Of a stretch of DNA of 64,000 nucleotides, positions 1 through 8,307 are shown piece after piece (the first letter of the stretch is position 1; each line of letters begins with the position of its first letter). This DNA comes from Streptomyces sp. CA-278952. GTDB lineage: Bacteria; Actinomycetota; Actinomycetes; Streptomycetales; Streptomycetaceae. The notes under the pieces were generated by a model. The model was not told where the DNA came from and did not search any database. It was given only the letters and a program-made list of their open reading frames with translations. The position numbers and the translations under genes are program-made. The DNA lies in the NCBI RefSeq assembly GCF_028747205.1, contig NZ_CP112880.1, forward strand, positions 5,580,001-5,644,000, given 5' to 3'.

Positions 1-2
1 TG

Positions 3-1259
3 GCCCACCGCGGCGAACACCGCACGTACACCGTCGAGCGGCTCGACTTCGACCGGATCTTCGTGGAGTCCGGGCCGGTCCTCGACCCGGAGCTGCGCGG
101 CGCCTACCGCCAGCGGCTGATGCGCGACGTCTATACCCCCGAGCAGCGCGAGCTGCCGCTGCGCGAGGCCGTGCTCTACAACAGCTTCGGCGGCAAGCAG
201 TTCTCCGACTCGCCCCGCGCGGTCTACGAGGAGCTCAAGCGCCGCGGCACCGAGGTCGAGCACATCGCGATGGTCCACGACCAGCAGGTCGTCCTGCCGC
301 CCGGCGTCCGCGGCGTCGAGTGGGGCAGCAAGGAGTGGTACGAGGCACTGGCCCGCAGCCGGTACGTCGTCACCAACGGAGGCATCCGCGAGTGGTTCGT
401 CCGCCGCGAGGGCCAGGTCGTCGTCCAGACCTGGCACGGCACCCCGCTCAAGCGCATCGGCGCCGACCTGCTCGGCACCCCGAAGGCGAACCTGGCCTAC
501 ATCGCGAGCCTCCCGCAGCGCTCGCGCCAGTACAGCCTGTTCATCACGCCCAACGCCTTCACCACCCCGATCATGACCAACTCCTTCCGCCTCCAGTGCG
601 AGGTCCTGGAAGCGGGCTACCCGCGCAACGACGTCTTCCACGCCCCCGACCGCGTCAAGCGCGCCGCGGCCGTACGGGAGAAGCTCGGCATCCCCGCCGG
701 CAAGAAGGTCGTCCTGTACGCGCCCACCTGGCGCGACGACCAGCGCTACGGCGGCCGCCGCTTCAAGCTGGACAACCAGATCGACGTCGAGGCCGCGAAG
801 CGCGAGCTCGGCGACGACCACGTGCTGCTCTACCGCAAGCACCACAAGGTCCTCGACTCCATCCCCGGCGCCGGACAGGGCTTCGTCCACGACGTCACGT
901 ACTACCCGGACATCGCCGACCTCTACCTGATCGCCGACGTGCTGATCACGGACTACTCCTCGGTGCTGTTCGACTTCGCGCACTCCGGGCGGCCGATGCT
1001 CTTCTTCACGTACGACCTGGAGCACTACCGCGACACCCTGCGCGGCTTCTACTTCGACTTCACCTCCCGCGCCCCCGGCCCGCTGATCAAGACCTCCGAG
1101 GACCTGGTCTCCGCGATCCGGAACATCGACGAGGTGAGCGAGGAGTACAAGGAGAAGTACGCCCAGTTCCGGGTCGACTTCTGCGAGCCCTCCGACGGCC
1201 GCGCCGCCGCCCGGGTCGTGGACCGGATGCTCGCCGTCAAGGACGAGCAGCAGAGCTGA
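3..1259 (+). CDS. CDP-glycerol glycerophosphotransferase family protein (5' truncated)
   Basis: The reading frame is open from the first bases of the window, so this is the C-terminal part of a larger enzyme; the start lies upstream. The family (TagF/TarF-like) transfers glycerol- or polyol-phosphate units from CDP-glycerol onto membrane-linked wall teichoic acid-type polymers at the inner face of the membrane. Visible family signatures are an HGTPLKRIG segment near 434-460, where the histidine is the expected catalytic base, and an ITDYSSVLFDFA segment near 945-980, typical of the nucleotide-binding C-terminal half. Streptomyces make teichoic/teichulosonic-type polymers, which fits the spore-wall genes a few kb downstream. 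The exact polymer substrate cannot be read from the sequence. It ends with TGA 173 bp before proB. Confidence 0.85.
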   Translation, partial: AHRGEHRTYTVERLDFDRIFVESGPVLDPELRGAYRQRLMRDVYTPEQRELPLREAVLYNSFGGKQFSDSPRAVYEELKRRGTEVEHIAMVHDQQVVLPPGVRGVEWGSKEWYEALARSRYVVTNGGIREWFVRREGQVVVQTWHGTPLKRIGADLLGTPKANLAYIASLPQRSRQYSLFITPNAFTTPIMTNSFRLQCEVLEAGYPRNDVFHAPDRVKRAAAVREKLGIPAGKKVVLYAPTWRDDQRYGGRRFKLDNQIDVEAAKRELGDDHVLLYRKHHKVLDSIPGAGQGFVHDVTYYPDIADLYLIADVLITDYSSVLFDFAHSGRPMLFFTYDLEHYRDTLRGFYFDFTSRAPGPLIKTSEDLVSAIRNIDEVSEEYKEKYAQFRVDFCEPSDGRAAARVVDRMLAVKDEQQS

Positions 1260-1266
1260 GCCCACC

Positions 1267-1355
1267 GCGGCCGCCCCCGCCACCCGCCCGCGCCCCGTCA
1301 CCCGCCGTCCTTCGGCGTCCACCGAGCGGAACGGGCAGGCGGCGGGGGCGGCCGC
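1267..1355. repeat. 15-bp perfect inverted repeat with 59-nt spacer
   Basis: The arm at 1267-1281 (GCGGCCGCCCCCGCC) is exactly complementary to 1341-1355. The spacer is about 59 nt and holds a small GCCG/CGGC hairpin. It lies between the glycerophosphotransferase stop and proB and just upstream of a TACTGT box (1361-1366) that could be the proB -10. It may form a large terminator-like hairpin without a U-tract. Confidence 0.55.
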
Positions 1356-1432
1356 TCGCGTACTGTGCTGAGCCGGGGGCGGCACAGCGGGCCCCGCATC
1401 GGACACCGGGGCGATCCAGAGCGAGGAAGCAC

Positions 1433-2587
1433 GTGGCAGAGCAGAGGCCGTCGGGCCGCGAGCCGGCAGTGACCGGCGCCCGGAGGGTCGTCGTCAAGGT
1501 CGGCTCCTCCTCGCTCACCACCGCGTCCGGCGGCCTCGACGCCGACCGCGTCGACGCCCTCGTCGACGTCCTGGCCAAGGTCAGGGACGGCGGCGAACGC
1601 GAGGTCGTCCTCGTCTCCAGCGGAGCCATCGCCGCCGGACTCGCCCCGCTCGGCCTCGTCCGCAGGCCCAAGGACCTGGCCCGCCAGCAGGCCGCCGCCA
1701 GCGTCGGCCAAGGCCTCCTCGTGGCGCGCTACACCGCCTCGTTCGCGCGCTACGGCGTCCGCGTCGGCCAAGTGCTCCTCACCGCCGACGACACCAGCCG
1801 CCGGGGCCACTACCGCAACGCCTACAGCACCCTGGACAAGCTCCTGGAGATGGGCGCCGTCCCCGTCGTCAACGAGAACGACACCGTCGCCACCGACGAG
1901 ATCCGCTTCGGCGACAACGACCGGCTCGCCGCCCTCGTCGCCCACCTCGTCCACGCCGACCTGCTCGTCCTGCTCTCCGACGTGGACGGCCTCTACGACG
2001 GACCGCCCGGCACTCCCGGCGCCTCCCGGATCGCCGAGGTCACCGGCCCCGACGACCTGACCGGCGTCACCATCGGCAGCGCCGGGAAGGCGGGCGTCGG
2101 AACCGGCGGCATGGTCACCAAGGTCGAGGCCGCCCGCATCGCCACCGCCGCCGGCATCCCCGTCGTCCTCACCTCCGCCAGCCGCGTCGCCGACGCGCTC
2201 GCGGGCCGCGACACCGGCACGTACTTCCACCCCACCGGACGCCGCTCCGCCGACCGGCTCCTGTGGCTGGCCCACGCCTCCACCCCGCAGGGCGCGCTCA
2301 CCCTCGACGACGGCGCCGTACGGGCCGTGGTGGAGCGGCGCACCTCCCTGCTGCCCGCCGGGATCTCCGCCGTCGAGGGCGAGTTCAGCGCCGGCGACCC
2401 GGTCGAACTGCGCGACCCGCACGGCACCCCGGTCGCCCGCGGACTCGTCAACTTCGACGCGAAGGAGATCCCCCAGCTGCTCGGCCGCTCCACCCGGGAC
2501 CTCGCCCGCGAACTGGGGCCCGCCTACGAACGCGAAGTCGTACACAGGGACGATCTGGTCCTCCTCGCGCCGCGCCTCACCCCCTGA
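1433..2587 (+). CDS. proB: Glutamate 5-kinase
   Basis: ProB (384 aa) phosphorylates L-glutamate to gamma-glutamyl phosphate, the first step of proline synthesis, in the cytoplasm. The N-terminal amino-acid-kinase fold (about residues 12-265) carries RRVVVKVGSSS, the NENDTVATDEIRFGDND segment near residue 147 and GTGGMVTKVEAA. A C-terminal PUA domain follows (about 290-370). I chose the GTG at 1433 because GAGGA lies 5 nt upstream and because the kinase fold begins only about 12 residues later; the frame is open far upstream, so a longer start is formally possible but would add low-complexity sequence. proA follows after one intervening gene. Feedback inhibition by proline is normal for the family and is not something seen here. 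Confidence 0.96.
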   Translation: MAEQRPSGREPAVTGARRVVVKVGSSSLTTASGGLDADRVDALVDVLAKVRDGGEREVVLVSSGAIAAGLAPLGLVRRPKDLARQQAAASVGQGLLVARYTASFARYGVRVGQVLLTADDTSRRGHYRNAYSTLDKLLEMGAVPVVNENDTVATDEIRFGDNDRLAALVAHLVHADLLVLLSDVDGLYDGPPGTPGASRIAEVTGPDDLTGVTIGSAGKAGVGTGGMVTKVEAARIATAAGIPVVLTSASRVADALAGRDTGTYFHPTGRRSADRLLWLAHASTPQGALTLDDGAVRAVVERRTSLLPAGISAVEGEFSAGDPVELRDPHGTPVARGLVNFDAKEIPQLLGRSTRDLARELGPAYEREVVHRDDLVLLAPRLTP

Positions 2588-2657
2588 AACGGCTGAAAGT
2601 CCCGCCATCCAGCGGGGACCTTCCGCAAAACCACCCCACGCCAGGCTGTGGACTGGT

Positions 2658-2671
2658 CCACTTTGTAGTGG
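2658..2671. promoter_or_regulatory. Short palindrome upstream of the 2716 gene
   Basis: CCACT-TTGT-AGTGG forms a 5+5 inverted repeat about 45 bp before the start of the next gene, in a locally less GC-rich stretch. It could be an operator or part of a promoter. No regulator is recognised. Confidence 0.25.
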
Positions 2672-2715
2672 GGAAACAGGGGAACCGCACAGCAACACAT
2701 CACAGGAGGCCGCCG

Positions 2716-3207
2716 GTGAGACGAGCGCGCCCGGGGGCGCCGCCCCGAGGCACGGCCAACCGCGCCCTGACGAGCGTCGGAGCGGGGGCGGATTTTGACC
2801 AGAATCCGCTCCCGGCGGACACCGTCGAACGGGAGCCGGTCACGACGGCGAAGGAGGAGTCCCCGCAGTCCAAGCTCTGGCACATCACGCTCAGCGTGTC
2901 GGGCGCCGAGACTCCGCTGGGGGAGGTCAGACGCGGCCTGGAACAGCTCGCGCACGATCACCCCTTCCTGCTGACCAGCCGCTACGCGAGCGACCACGCG
3001 GAGATCCGCTACTGGGAAGAGGCCCGCGACCTGCACGACGCGGCCGCGGTCGCGCTGCGGCTGTGGGGCGAGCACCGCTCCAGCGCCCAGCTCCCGCCCT
3101 GGGAGATCGTCGGCCTGGAAGTCATCGACCGCGAGACCTACCACCTGCGGATCGCCGAGGGCTACGGACCGCCGCCCGCGGCCCCCGTGGGCGTGCACCC
3201 CTACTGA
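2716..3207 (+). CDS. Conserved hypothetical protein between proB and proA
   Basis: The predicted protein is 163 aa from a GTG with AGGAGG 7 nt upstream. I recognise no named domain. The first ~50 residues are low-complexity and basic/proline-rich; the well-structured part begins near residue 55 ([10 protein letters not shown]) and reads as a compact alpha/beta fold with conserved-looking segments such as [22 protein letters not shown] and [14 protein letters not shown] split over the rest. There is no signal peptide or membrane segment, so it is probably cytoplasmic. It sits between proB and proA in the same direction, as in other Streptomyces from memory, which suggests co-expression with proline genes but does not show a role in proline synthesis. 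A later internal GTG near 2899 is a possible alternative start. Confidence 0.7.
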   Translation: MRRARPGAPPRGTANRALTSVGAGADFDQNPLPADTVEREPVTTAKEESPQSKLWHITLSVSGAETPLGEVRRGLEQLAHDHPFLLTSRYASDHAEIRYWEEARDLHDAAAVALRLWGEHRSSAQLPPWEIVGLEVIDRETYHLRIAEGYGPPPAAPVGVHPY

Positions 3208-3288
3208 CCTGGGTCGCCAGGGCCCAGGGGCGATCCGGTGGCGTCCGCGCCCCGGGTCGGGCGTCTCGCATCACGGGATACGTGACGG

Positions 3289-3321
3289 ATGCCCGCAGAG
3301 TGCGCATTACTCTGCGGGCAT
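3289..3321. promoter_or_regulatory. Perfect 13-bp dyad across the proA -10 box and start codon
   Basis: The arm at 3289-3301 (ATGCCCGCAGAGT) is the exact reverse complement of 3309-3321, with a 7-nt centre. The right arm contains TACTCT (3308-3313), placed 6 nt before the proA ATG at 3320, the spacing of a leaderless promoter. The dyad therefore covers -10, transcription start and start codon. It could be an operator, or an RNA hairpin hiding the start if transcription begins upstream. Confidence 0.6.
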
Positions 3322-4603
3322 GACCACGCTCTCGCCCTACGACAACCTCTCCCCGGTCGCGCAGACCGCCTACCGGGCCCGTGCCGCCGCCGCCGACATC
3401 GCGCCACTTCCGCGTGCGGCCAAGGACGACGCGCTGCTGGCCATCGCCGACGCCCTCGAAGTGCGCACGAGCGAGATCGTCGAGGCCAACGCGGAGGACG
3501 TCGAGCGCGCCCGCGAGGCCGGGACGGGCGAAGGCATCATCGACCGCCTCACCCTCACGCCGGAACGGATCCGCGCCATCGCCGCCGACGTACGGGACGT
3601 CGCGGCCCTCCCCGACCCGGTCGGTGAGGTGGTGCGCGGCTCGACCCTGCCCAACGGCATCGACCTCCGGCAGGTGCGGGTCCCGCTCGGCGTGGTCGGC
3701 ATCATCTACGAGGCCCGGCCCAACGTCACCGTCGACGCGGCCGCCCTCTGCCTGAAGTCCGGCAACGCGGTCCTGCTGCGCGGCTCCTCCTCGGCCTACG
3801 CCTCCAACACCGCCCTCGTCCGGGTCCTGCGCGACGCGGTCGGCGGCTCCGGCCTGCCGGCCGACGCGGTGCAGCTCGTCCCGGGCGAGAGCCGTGACTC
3901 GGTGCGCGAACTGATGCGGGCCCGCGGTCTCGTCGACGTCCTCATCCCGCGCGGCGGCGCCTCCCTGATCCGCACGGTCGTCGAGGAGTCCACCGTGCCC
4001 GTCATCGAGACGGGCACCGGCAACTGCCACGTCTACGTCGACGCGCAGACGGACCTGGCCATGGCGGTCGACATCCTGATCAACTCCAAGGCCCAGCGCC
4101 CCAGCGTCTGCAACGCGGCCGAGACCCTCCTCGTCCACAAGGACGTGGCGGACGCCTTCCTGCCGCTCGCCCTGGACGCGCTGGCCGAGGCCGGGGTCAC
4201 CGTCCGCGGCGACGAACACGTCCTCGCCCGCGCCGAGGGATCCAAGGCCACGGTGGTCCGGGCGACGACCGAGGACTGGGAGACCGAATACCTCTCCTAC
4301 GACATCGCGGCGGCGGTCGTCGACTCCCTCGACGCGGCGGTCGCCCACATTCGGCTCTGGTCCTCCGGCCACACCGAGGCGATCGTCACCACCTCGCAGG
4401 CCGCCGCCCGCCGGTTCACCCAATTGGTCGATTCGACGACGGTCGCCGTGAACGCCTCCACCCGCTTCACGGACGGCGGGCAGTTCGGCTTCGGCGCCGA
4501 GATCGGCATCTCCACGCAGAAGCTGCACGCCCGCGGCCCGATGGGCCTGCCCGAGCTGACCTCGACGAAATACATCGTCACGGGCGACGGGCACATCCGC
4601 TAG
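3320..4603 (+). CDS. proA: Glutamate-5-semialdehyde dehydrogenase (gamma-glutamyl phosphate reductase)
   Basis: ProA (427 aa, normal for the family) reduces gamma-glutamyl phosphate to glutamate-5-semialdehyde with NADPH, the second step of proline synthesis. It has the aldehyde-dehydrogenase fold: an N-terminal NADP-binding region ([19 protein letters not shown]), [11 protein letters not shown], and the catalytic cysteine in the [11 protein letters not shown] motif about 235 residues in. The ATG at 3320 has no Shine-Dalgarno sequence. TACTCT at 3308-3313 is 6 nt before it, so the mRNA is probably leaderless. A perfect inverted repeat spans this promoter/start, suggesting repressor control or an mRNA hairpin. 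Two terminator-like hairpins follow the stop. Confidence 0.97.
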   Translation: MTTLSPYDNLSPVAQTAYRARAAAADIAPLPRAAKDDALLAIADALEVRTSEIVEANAEDVERAREAGTGEGIIDRLTLTPERIRAIAADVRDVAALPDPVGEVVRGSTLPNGIDLRQVRVPLGVVGIIYEARPNVTVDAAALCLKSGNAVLLRGSSSAYASNTALVRVLRDAVGGSGLPADAVQLVPGESRDSVRELMRARGLVDVLIPRGGASLIRTVVEESTVPVIETGTGNCHVYVDAQTDLAMAVDILINSKAQRPSVCNAAETLLVHKDVADAFLPLALDALAEAGVTVRGDEHVLARAEGSKATVVRATTEDWETEYLSYDIAAAVVDSLDAAVAHIRLWSSGHTEAIVTTSQAAARRFTQLVDSTTVAVNASTRFTDGGQFGFGAEIGISTQKLHARGPMGLPELTSTKYIVTGDGHIR

Positions 4604-4620
4604 GGCGTGCCTCGCCCTAG
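4600..4620 (+). terminator. Hairpin overlapping the proA stop codon
   Basis: CTAGGGCG (4600-4607) pairs with CGCCCTAG (4613-4620) around a 5-nt loop. The stem contains the TAG stop of proA. Confidence 0.45.
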
Positions 4621-4650
4621 GTCCGGTCCAGACCCCTCCTCGGCCCCTCC

Positions 4651-4680
4651 GGTCGGCCCATCCGCCGCGAGGGGCCGACC
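4651..4680 (+). terminator. Second hairpin downstream of proA
   Basis: GGTCGGCCC (4651-4659) pairs exactly with GGGCCGACC (4672-4680) around a 12-nt loop. There is no U-run, as is common for Streptomyces terminators. Confidence 0.45.
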
Positions 4681-4743
4681 ACGCGTTCCCCGTGCCGGTC
4701 CGGGGAGTTCATGGGGTCCCTGCCCAAAAGGTCCCGGCCCAGC

Positions 4744-4758
4744 TACCCTGAAACCGTG
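4744..4758 (+). promoter_or_regulatory. Leaderless promoter of the SCO2584-family gene
   Basis: A TACCCT -10 box (4744-4749) is followed by exactly 6 nt and then the GTG at 4756. The same hexamer and spacing recur at 5437 and 13464. No clear -35 is seen. Confidence 0.55.
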
Positions 4759-5343
4759 CCGGACGACGTGGGGGGCAAGCCGTTTCCTGACGGCTGGGAG
4801 CCCGACGACGACCGCGGGGGCGCGGACGAGGACTTCGCCTCCGTGGTGTTCGACGAGGACTTCGTCCGGTCGGCGCCCGTCCATGAGCCCACCGCCGTGG
4901 AGCGCCTGCTCGCCGCCGCCGAGGCCCGTGCCGAGGCCGACGCCGCCCGCGCCCGTCGGAGCCGCCGCGCGGACGACGACGCGTACGACCCCTACGGCGG
5001 ACCCCGGGGATACCACGACCCCCAGGACCTCGACTACGACCCCGACCACGGCACCGGGGACGACGACGGCACCCCGGGGCCCTACGGCCGCCACGGCGGC
5101 TCCCTGCGCCCCTACCGCAACTCCGCCCGCTGGCACCGCCCGGTCGCCTGGCTGCTCGCCCTGGTGATGGGCGTCGGCATGGTCTCCCTCGCCTTCACCG
5201 CGGTCTACCGGGGCGGTTCGAACAACCGGCAGGACCAGGTGCCGCCGCCCGTCACCAGCGGCGTGGACAAGCCCGGGGCCGCCCCGTCGGCCTCCGCGGA
5301 CTACTCCCGCCCCACGGTCTCCGCCGAGCCACGGGTGCCCTGA
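4756..5343 (+). CDS. SCO2584-family spore wall biosynthesis membrane protein
   Basis: A 195-aa protein with an acidic N-terminal cytoplasmic part, one transmembrane helix (about residues 129-150, WLLALVMGVGMVSLAFTAV) and a short proline/serine-rich outer tail. In S. coelicolor SCO2584 was, as I recall, found as a partner of the Mre spore-wall-synthesising complex, so a role in sporulation septum or spore-wall synthesis is inferred by family. Near residue 28 it has FASVVFDEDFVRSA, a motif repeated in the next gene. The GTG at 4756 is chosen because it is leaderless (TACCCT 6 nt upstream); an ATG at 4711 would add 15 residues without a better signal. No enzymatic motif is present, so it is more likely a scaffold or adaptor. 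Confidence 0.8.
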   Translation: MPDDVGGKPFPDGWEPDDDRGGADEDFASVVFDEDFVRSAPVHEPTAVERLLAAAEARAEADAARARRSRRADDDAYDPYGGPRGYHDPQDLDYDPDHGTGDDDGTPGPYGRHGGSLRPYRNSARWHRPVAWLLALVMGVGMVSLAFTAVYRGGSNNRQDQVPPPVTSGVDKPGAAPSASADYSRPTVSAEPRVP

Positions 5344-5436
5344 ACCCACCCCCGCCGTCACCCGATCGCCGACGGCCTCCCCAGGCGCGTCCGCAGTTCC
5401 CGGCCGTCTCCGCGTTTACGGGGGCCGCAATCGACC

Positions 5437-5451
5437 TACCCTCAAGATGTG
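5437..5451 (+). promoter_or_regulatory. Promoter upstream of the SCO2583-family gene
   Basis: TACCCT (5437-5442) followed by 6 nt and a GTG at 5449 copies the geometry at 4744. A TTTACG at about 5415-5420 is a weak -35. The GTG is in frame with the gene, so transcription probably starts at 5449 whether or not translation starts there. Confidence 0.5.
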
Positions 5452-5550
5452 ACCCCTCGCTCCCAGGGGGGCTTCTCGCTGCGGAGGCCACTCGGCCGAA
5501 GCAGACCGTTGCGCACCGAACCGACCGGTGTGGAGATGGGGAGAGAAGTC

Positions 5551-6696
5551 ATGACAGGCCGCTCAGAACCACCGGACGGTGCACCCGAGAACCCCGCGGG
5601 CGGCGAGGACGAGTACCGCTCGCTCGTCTTCGACGAATCGTTCGTCCGGGCTGCGCGGATGCAGGAGTACTCGGCGCAGGAGCGGATGGGCGAGCACGCC
5701 CGCGCCGTCCGGGCACTGCCCGACACGCAGGTCGTCCGCAGCGGCGGCGGCTCCCGCGCCGCCATAGCCCTGGTCGTCCTCATCGCCCTGGCCTTCACGG
5801 TGGCCGTCTACATCGGATTCCGGAGCCCGTACCCCCAGCCGGCCACCCGGCGGGCCGAACCCCTGCGGACCACCGTCGTCCCTCTGGCCCCCCGGGGCGC
5901 CGTACCGGGCGGATCACCCGAGCGGCTGTACCGGGCCGAGCCGGTCTCCGGATTCCGCACGGGCGCCGACGGCATCAACTTCCCCACCGTGGAGCGCACG
6001 CAGAACTTCTCCGACAGCCAGATCACCGCCGCTCTCGCCACGGTCAAGGACTACCTCGTGGAGTCGTCCCTGAACCCCGACGTCCTCACCGGCTCCGTAC
6101 GCCGGCCCGTCGAGCACCTCCTCGACCCGGACCAGCGCGCCCAGTTCGAACAGAGCCTGAGCAGCCCGGCGGACGACGGGAGCCGCGCCGCCACCGGCTG
6201 GCTGGTGCGCTTCGACCCGGAGCAGGTGGAGCTCGCGGACCCGCAGATCCGGGTCGAGGGGGCCCTCAGCTACGAGGAGGAGGCCCCCGGCCTCCTCGGC
6301 GTCGTCTCGGACCACACGTTCACCTACGCCCTGCGCCCGGCGGACGGGCCCCACCGGGACGACGACGCCTCCCTGTTCACCGTGCGGCGCGAGCTGCACT
6401 TCCGCTTCGACCGGGAAGACCTGCGACTGCACCGCCTGGAGGTGCTCACCGCCCATGTCCAGGCCGGACCGCAGTCCTGCTCGGCCGACGCGACCGGGAT
6501 GCTCCGCCCGCTCCTCGCCGGGGAACGGGCGGACGCCCGCGGGCCCGCCGCCACCGACCCGTACGCCACGGGCCGGCCCGCGGCGGCGCTGTGCGGGACC
6601 CTGGAGGCCGTCAGCTCCCCGACGGCCCCGACGACGTCCCCGGGCTCCCCTCCTCAGGGTCCTGGGGCCGACCGGCCGTCCCGTCCCCGTCCGTAG
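5551..6696 (+). CDS. SCO2583-family membrane protein
   Basis: From the ATG at 5551 the protein has 381 aa: a short cytoplasmic N-terminus with YRSLVFDESFVRAARMQE around residues 22-40, one transmembrane helix (about 70-92) and a large extracytoplasmic domain of roughly 280 residues. The N-terminal motif matches that of the preceding SCO2584-family gene, so the two are paralogues at that end. The ATG is preceded by GGGGAGAGAAG at a good distance and puts the motif at the same distance from the N-terminus as in the paralogue. A leaderless GTG at 5449 would add 34 residues. The function is unknown; location suggests cell-envelope or sporulation work. The last 86 bp overlap the oppositely oriented M48 protease gene. 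Confidence 0.72.
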   Translation: MTGRSEPPDGAPENPAGGEDEYRSLVFDESFVRAARMQEYSAQERMGEHARAVRALPDTQVVRSGGGSRAAIALVVLIALAFTVAVYIGFRSPYPQPATRRAEPLRTTVVPLAPRGAVPGGSPERLYRAEPVSGFRTGADGINFPTVERTQNFSDSQITAALATVKDYLVESSLNPDVLTGSVRRPVEHLLDPDQRAQFEQSLSSPADDGSRAATGWLVRFDPEQVELADPQIRVEGALSYEEEAPGLLGVVSDHTFTYALRPADGPHRDDDASLFTVRRELHFRFDREDLRLHRLEVLTAHVQAGPQSCSADATGMLRPLLAGERADARGPAATDPYATGRPAAALCGTLEAVSSPTAPTTSPGSPPQGPGADRPSRPRP

Positions 6697-7759
6697 CGGA
6701 ACCGTCCGACGAGCCCTGCGCCCCGCCCTTGGCGCCCCCGGTCCCGGTGAACCGGTCACGCAGCTTGCCGCCCAGGTCCCCCGCGCCGCCGGCGATGTCG
6801 CCCACGAGCTTCATCAGCGGGTCCTTGCTGGTGCGCACCGTGTCCGCGTAGTGCGAGGCGGACTCCCGGAACGAGTCGGTCACCGAGGTGTCCTTGTCCC
6901 CGTCGCGCCGCGGGTAGTGGCCGTCCATGATCCGCTGGAAGTCGCGGGTCTCCGACCACTTCTTCAGCTCGGCGGCCCGCACGGTGGTGAACGGGTGCGT
7001 GCGGGGCAGCACATTGAGGATCTTGAGGACGGAGTCCCGGAGGTCGCCGCCCTTCTCGTACTCGTCGGCCTGGGCGAGGAAGGCGTCCACGTTCATCTCG
7101 TGGAGGTGATTGCCGCCCGCGATCTTCATCAGACCGCGCATGGAGGCCGTGATGTCCTGGCCGACCAGCAGCCCGGCCCGGTCCGCGGACAGCTCCGACT
7201 TGCGGAACCACTCGCGCAGCGCCGTCACTATCGCCATGATCGCCACATTGCCGAGCGGGATCCAGGCGACCTTCACGGCGAGGTTGGTCAGGAAGAGCAG
7301 TATCGTCCGGTACACCGAGTGACCGGAGAGCGCGTGGCCCACCTCGTGGCCCACCACCGCCCGCATCTCCTCCTCGTCGAGCAGCTCGACCAGGCCGGTG
7401 GTGACCACGATGATCGGCTCGTCCAGTCCGATGCACATGGCGTTGGGCTGCGGGTCCTGCTTCACGTACATCGGCGGGACCTTCTCCAGGTCCAGGATGT
7501 AACACGCGTCCCGCAGCATGTCGTTGAGGTGGGCGAACTGCGCGTCGCTCACCCGGACGGAGTCGGAGAGGAAGAGCAGCCGCAGGCTGCGCTCCGGGAG
7601 CAGCCCGCTGAGCGCCTTGAACACGGTGTCGAACCCGGTCAGCTTGCGCAGGGCCACCAGGGCCGAGCGGTCGGCGGGGTGCTCGTAGGCCCGGGAGGAG
7701 ATCCCGGGGAATCGCCGGCGCTGCCTGCTCGGCACGTTCTCGTGACTGCTGTCGGTCAT
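6611..7759 (-). CDS. M48 family metalloprotease (membrane-associated)
   Basis: A 382-aa protein of the HtpX/Ste24-type M48 peptidases, zinc endoproteases usually involved in membrane-protein quality control. The zinc site HEVGH is at residues 138-142, with the third ligand expected in ELSADRAGL near 189. A hydrophobic hairpin just after the HExxH (about 150-182) should insert in the membrane; the catalytic face is probably cytoplasmic. The ATG at 7759 follows AGGGGG on the minus strand; an upstream in-frame start would add residues without a ribosome site. The C-terminal ~30 residues are low-complexity Gly/Ser/Asp and are encoded opposite the end of the SCO2583-family gene. It diverges from a tiny membrane-protein gene at 7871. 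Confidence 0.88.
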   Translation of the reverse strand: MTDSSHENVPSRQRRRFPGISSRAYEHPADRSALVALRKLTGFDTVFKALSGLLPERSLRLLFLSDSVRVSDAQFAHLNDMLRDACYILDLEKVPPMYVKQDPQPNAMCIGLDEPIIVVTTGLVELLDEEEMRAVVGHEVGHALSGHSVYRTILLFLTNLAVKVAWIPLGNVAIMAIVTALREWFRKSELSADRAGLLVGQDITASMRGLMKIAGGNHLHEMNVDAFLAQADEYEKGGDLRDSVLKILNVLPRTHPFTTVRAAELKKWSETRDFQRIMDGHYPRRDGDKDTSVTDSFRESASHYADTVRTSKDPLMKLVGDIAGGAGDLGGKLRDRFTGTGGAKGGAQGSSDGSATDGDGTAGRPQDPEEGSPGTSSGPSGS

Positions 7760-7870
7760 GGATGGCCCCCTGTTCGTACGAGACGTTGCTCGTCCCCCGG
7801 ACAAAACCCAGCGTATGCGCTGGCGCTACGGTGTGCGGGGGGCTGTGGATAACTTTGAGGAGCGCCCGAA

Positions 7871-8023
7871 ATGCCGCACACCGCCGTACTGCTCGCCGCC
7901 GCGTCCGAGGAGCAGGGGCCGGGTGACACCCTCCGGATCGTGTTGCTCGTCTCGATCCTCGGAGCGGTGCTGCTCGCGTGGTTCCTGCTGCGCGGATACC
8001 GCAACGACGACAACAACGACTGA
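7871..8023 (+). CDS. Very small single-pass membrane protein
   Basis: A 50-residue ORF with GAGGAG 8 nt before the ATG. It has one transmembrane helix (about residues 21-41, [20 protein letters not shown]) and an acidic Asn/Asp-rich C-terminus. Codon use is strongly GC3-biased like the neighbours, supporting a real gene. It resembles the small hypothetical proteins found upstream of nadD in S. coelicolor from memory. Function unknown; it could be a small partner of a membrane complex such as the neighbouring protease or the LCP protein. Confidence 0.6.
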   Translation: MPHTAVLLAAASEEQGPGDTLRIVLLVSILGAVLLAWFLLRGYRNDDNND

Positions 8024-8107
8024 GTCGCCGTGAGCGTGCCCGGGGGTCCCGCATACGATGTGACCGACGTCTTCCTTCCGATTCACGATCGATAGGTCCT
8101 GCCGAAG

Positions 8108-8269
8108 ATGAGCCTCACGAGCACCGCACACCAGCTGGTCACTCTCGCCTCCGAAGGCGGCGAGGGCGGCAACCACGAAAGCCTCAACCCCTACTTCGTC
8201 GGCGCCGGGGCGTTCATCGCGCTGATGTTCCTGCTGTGGGTCACCACCCGCTTCAACCGCGACCGCTGA
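8108..8269 (+). CDS. Second very small membrane protein upstream of nadD
   Basis: A 53-residue ORF: a soluble N-terminal half rich in Gly/Glu/Ser, then one transmembrane helix (about 30-47, [16 protein letters not shown]) ending in positively charged RFNRDR, so the C-terminus is probably cytoplasmic. The ribosome site is weak. It sits 39 bp before nadD in the same direction. I do not recognise a family; the paired layout with the 50-aa protein at 7871 is notable. Confidence 0.6.
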   Translation: MSLTSTAHQLVTLASEGGEGGNHESLNPYFVGAGAFIALMFLLWVTTRFNRDR

Positions 8270-8307
8270 GTCAGGGGCGTACAGCGGTGCCAGTAGGCTC
8301 TGCACGC

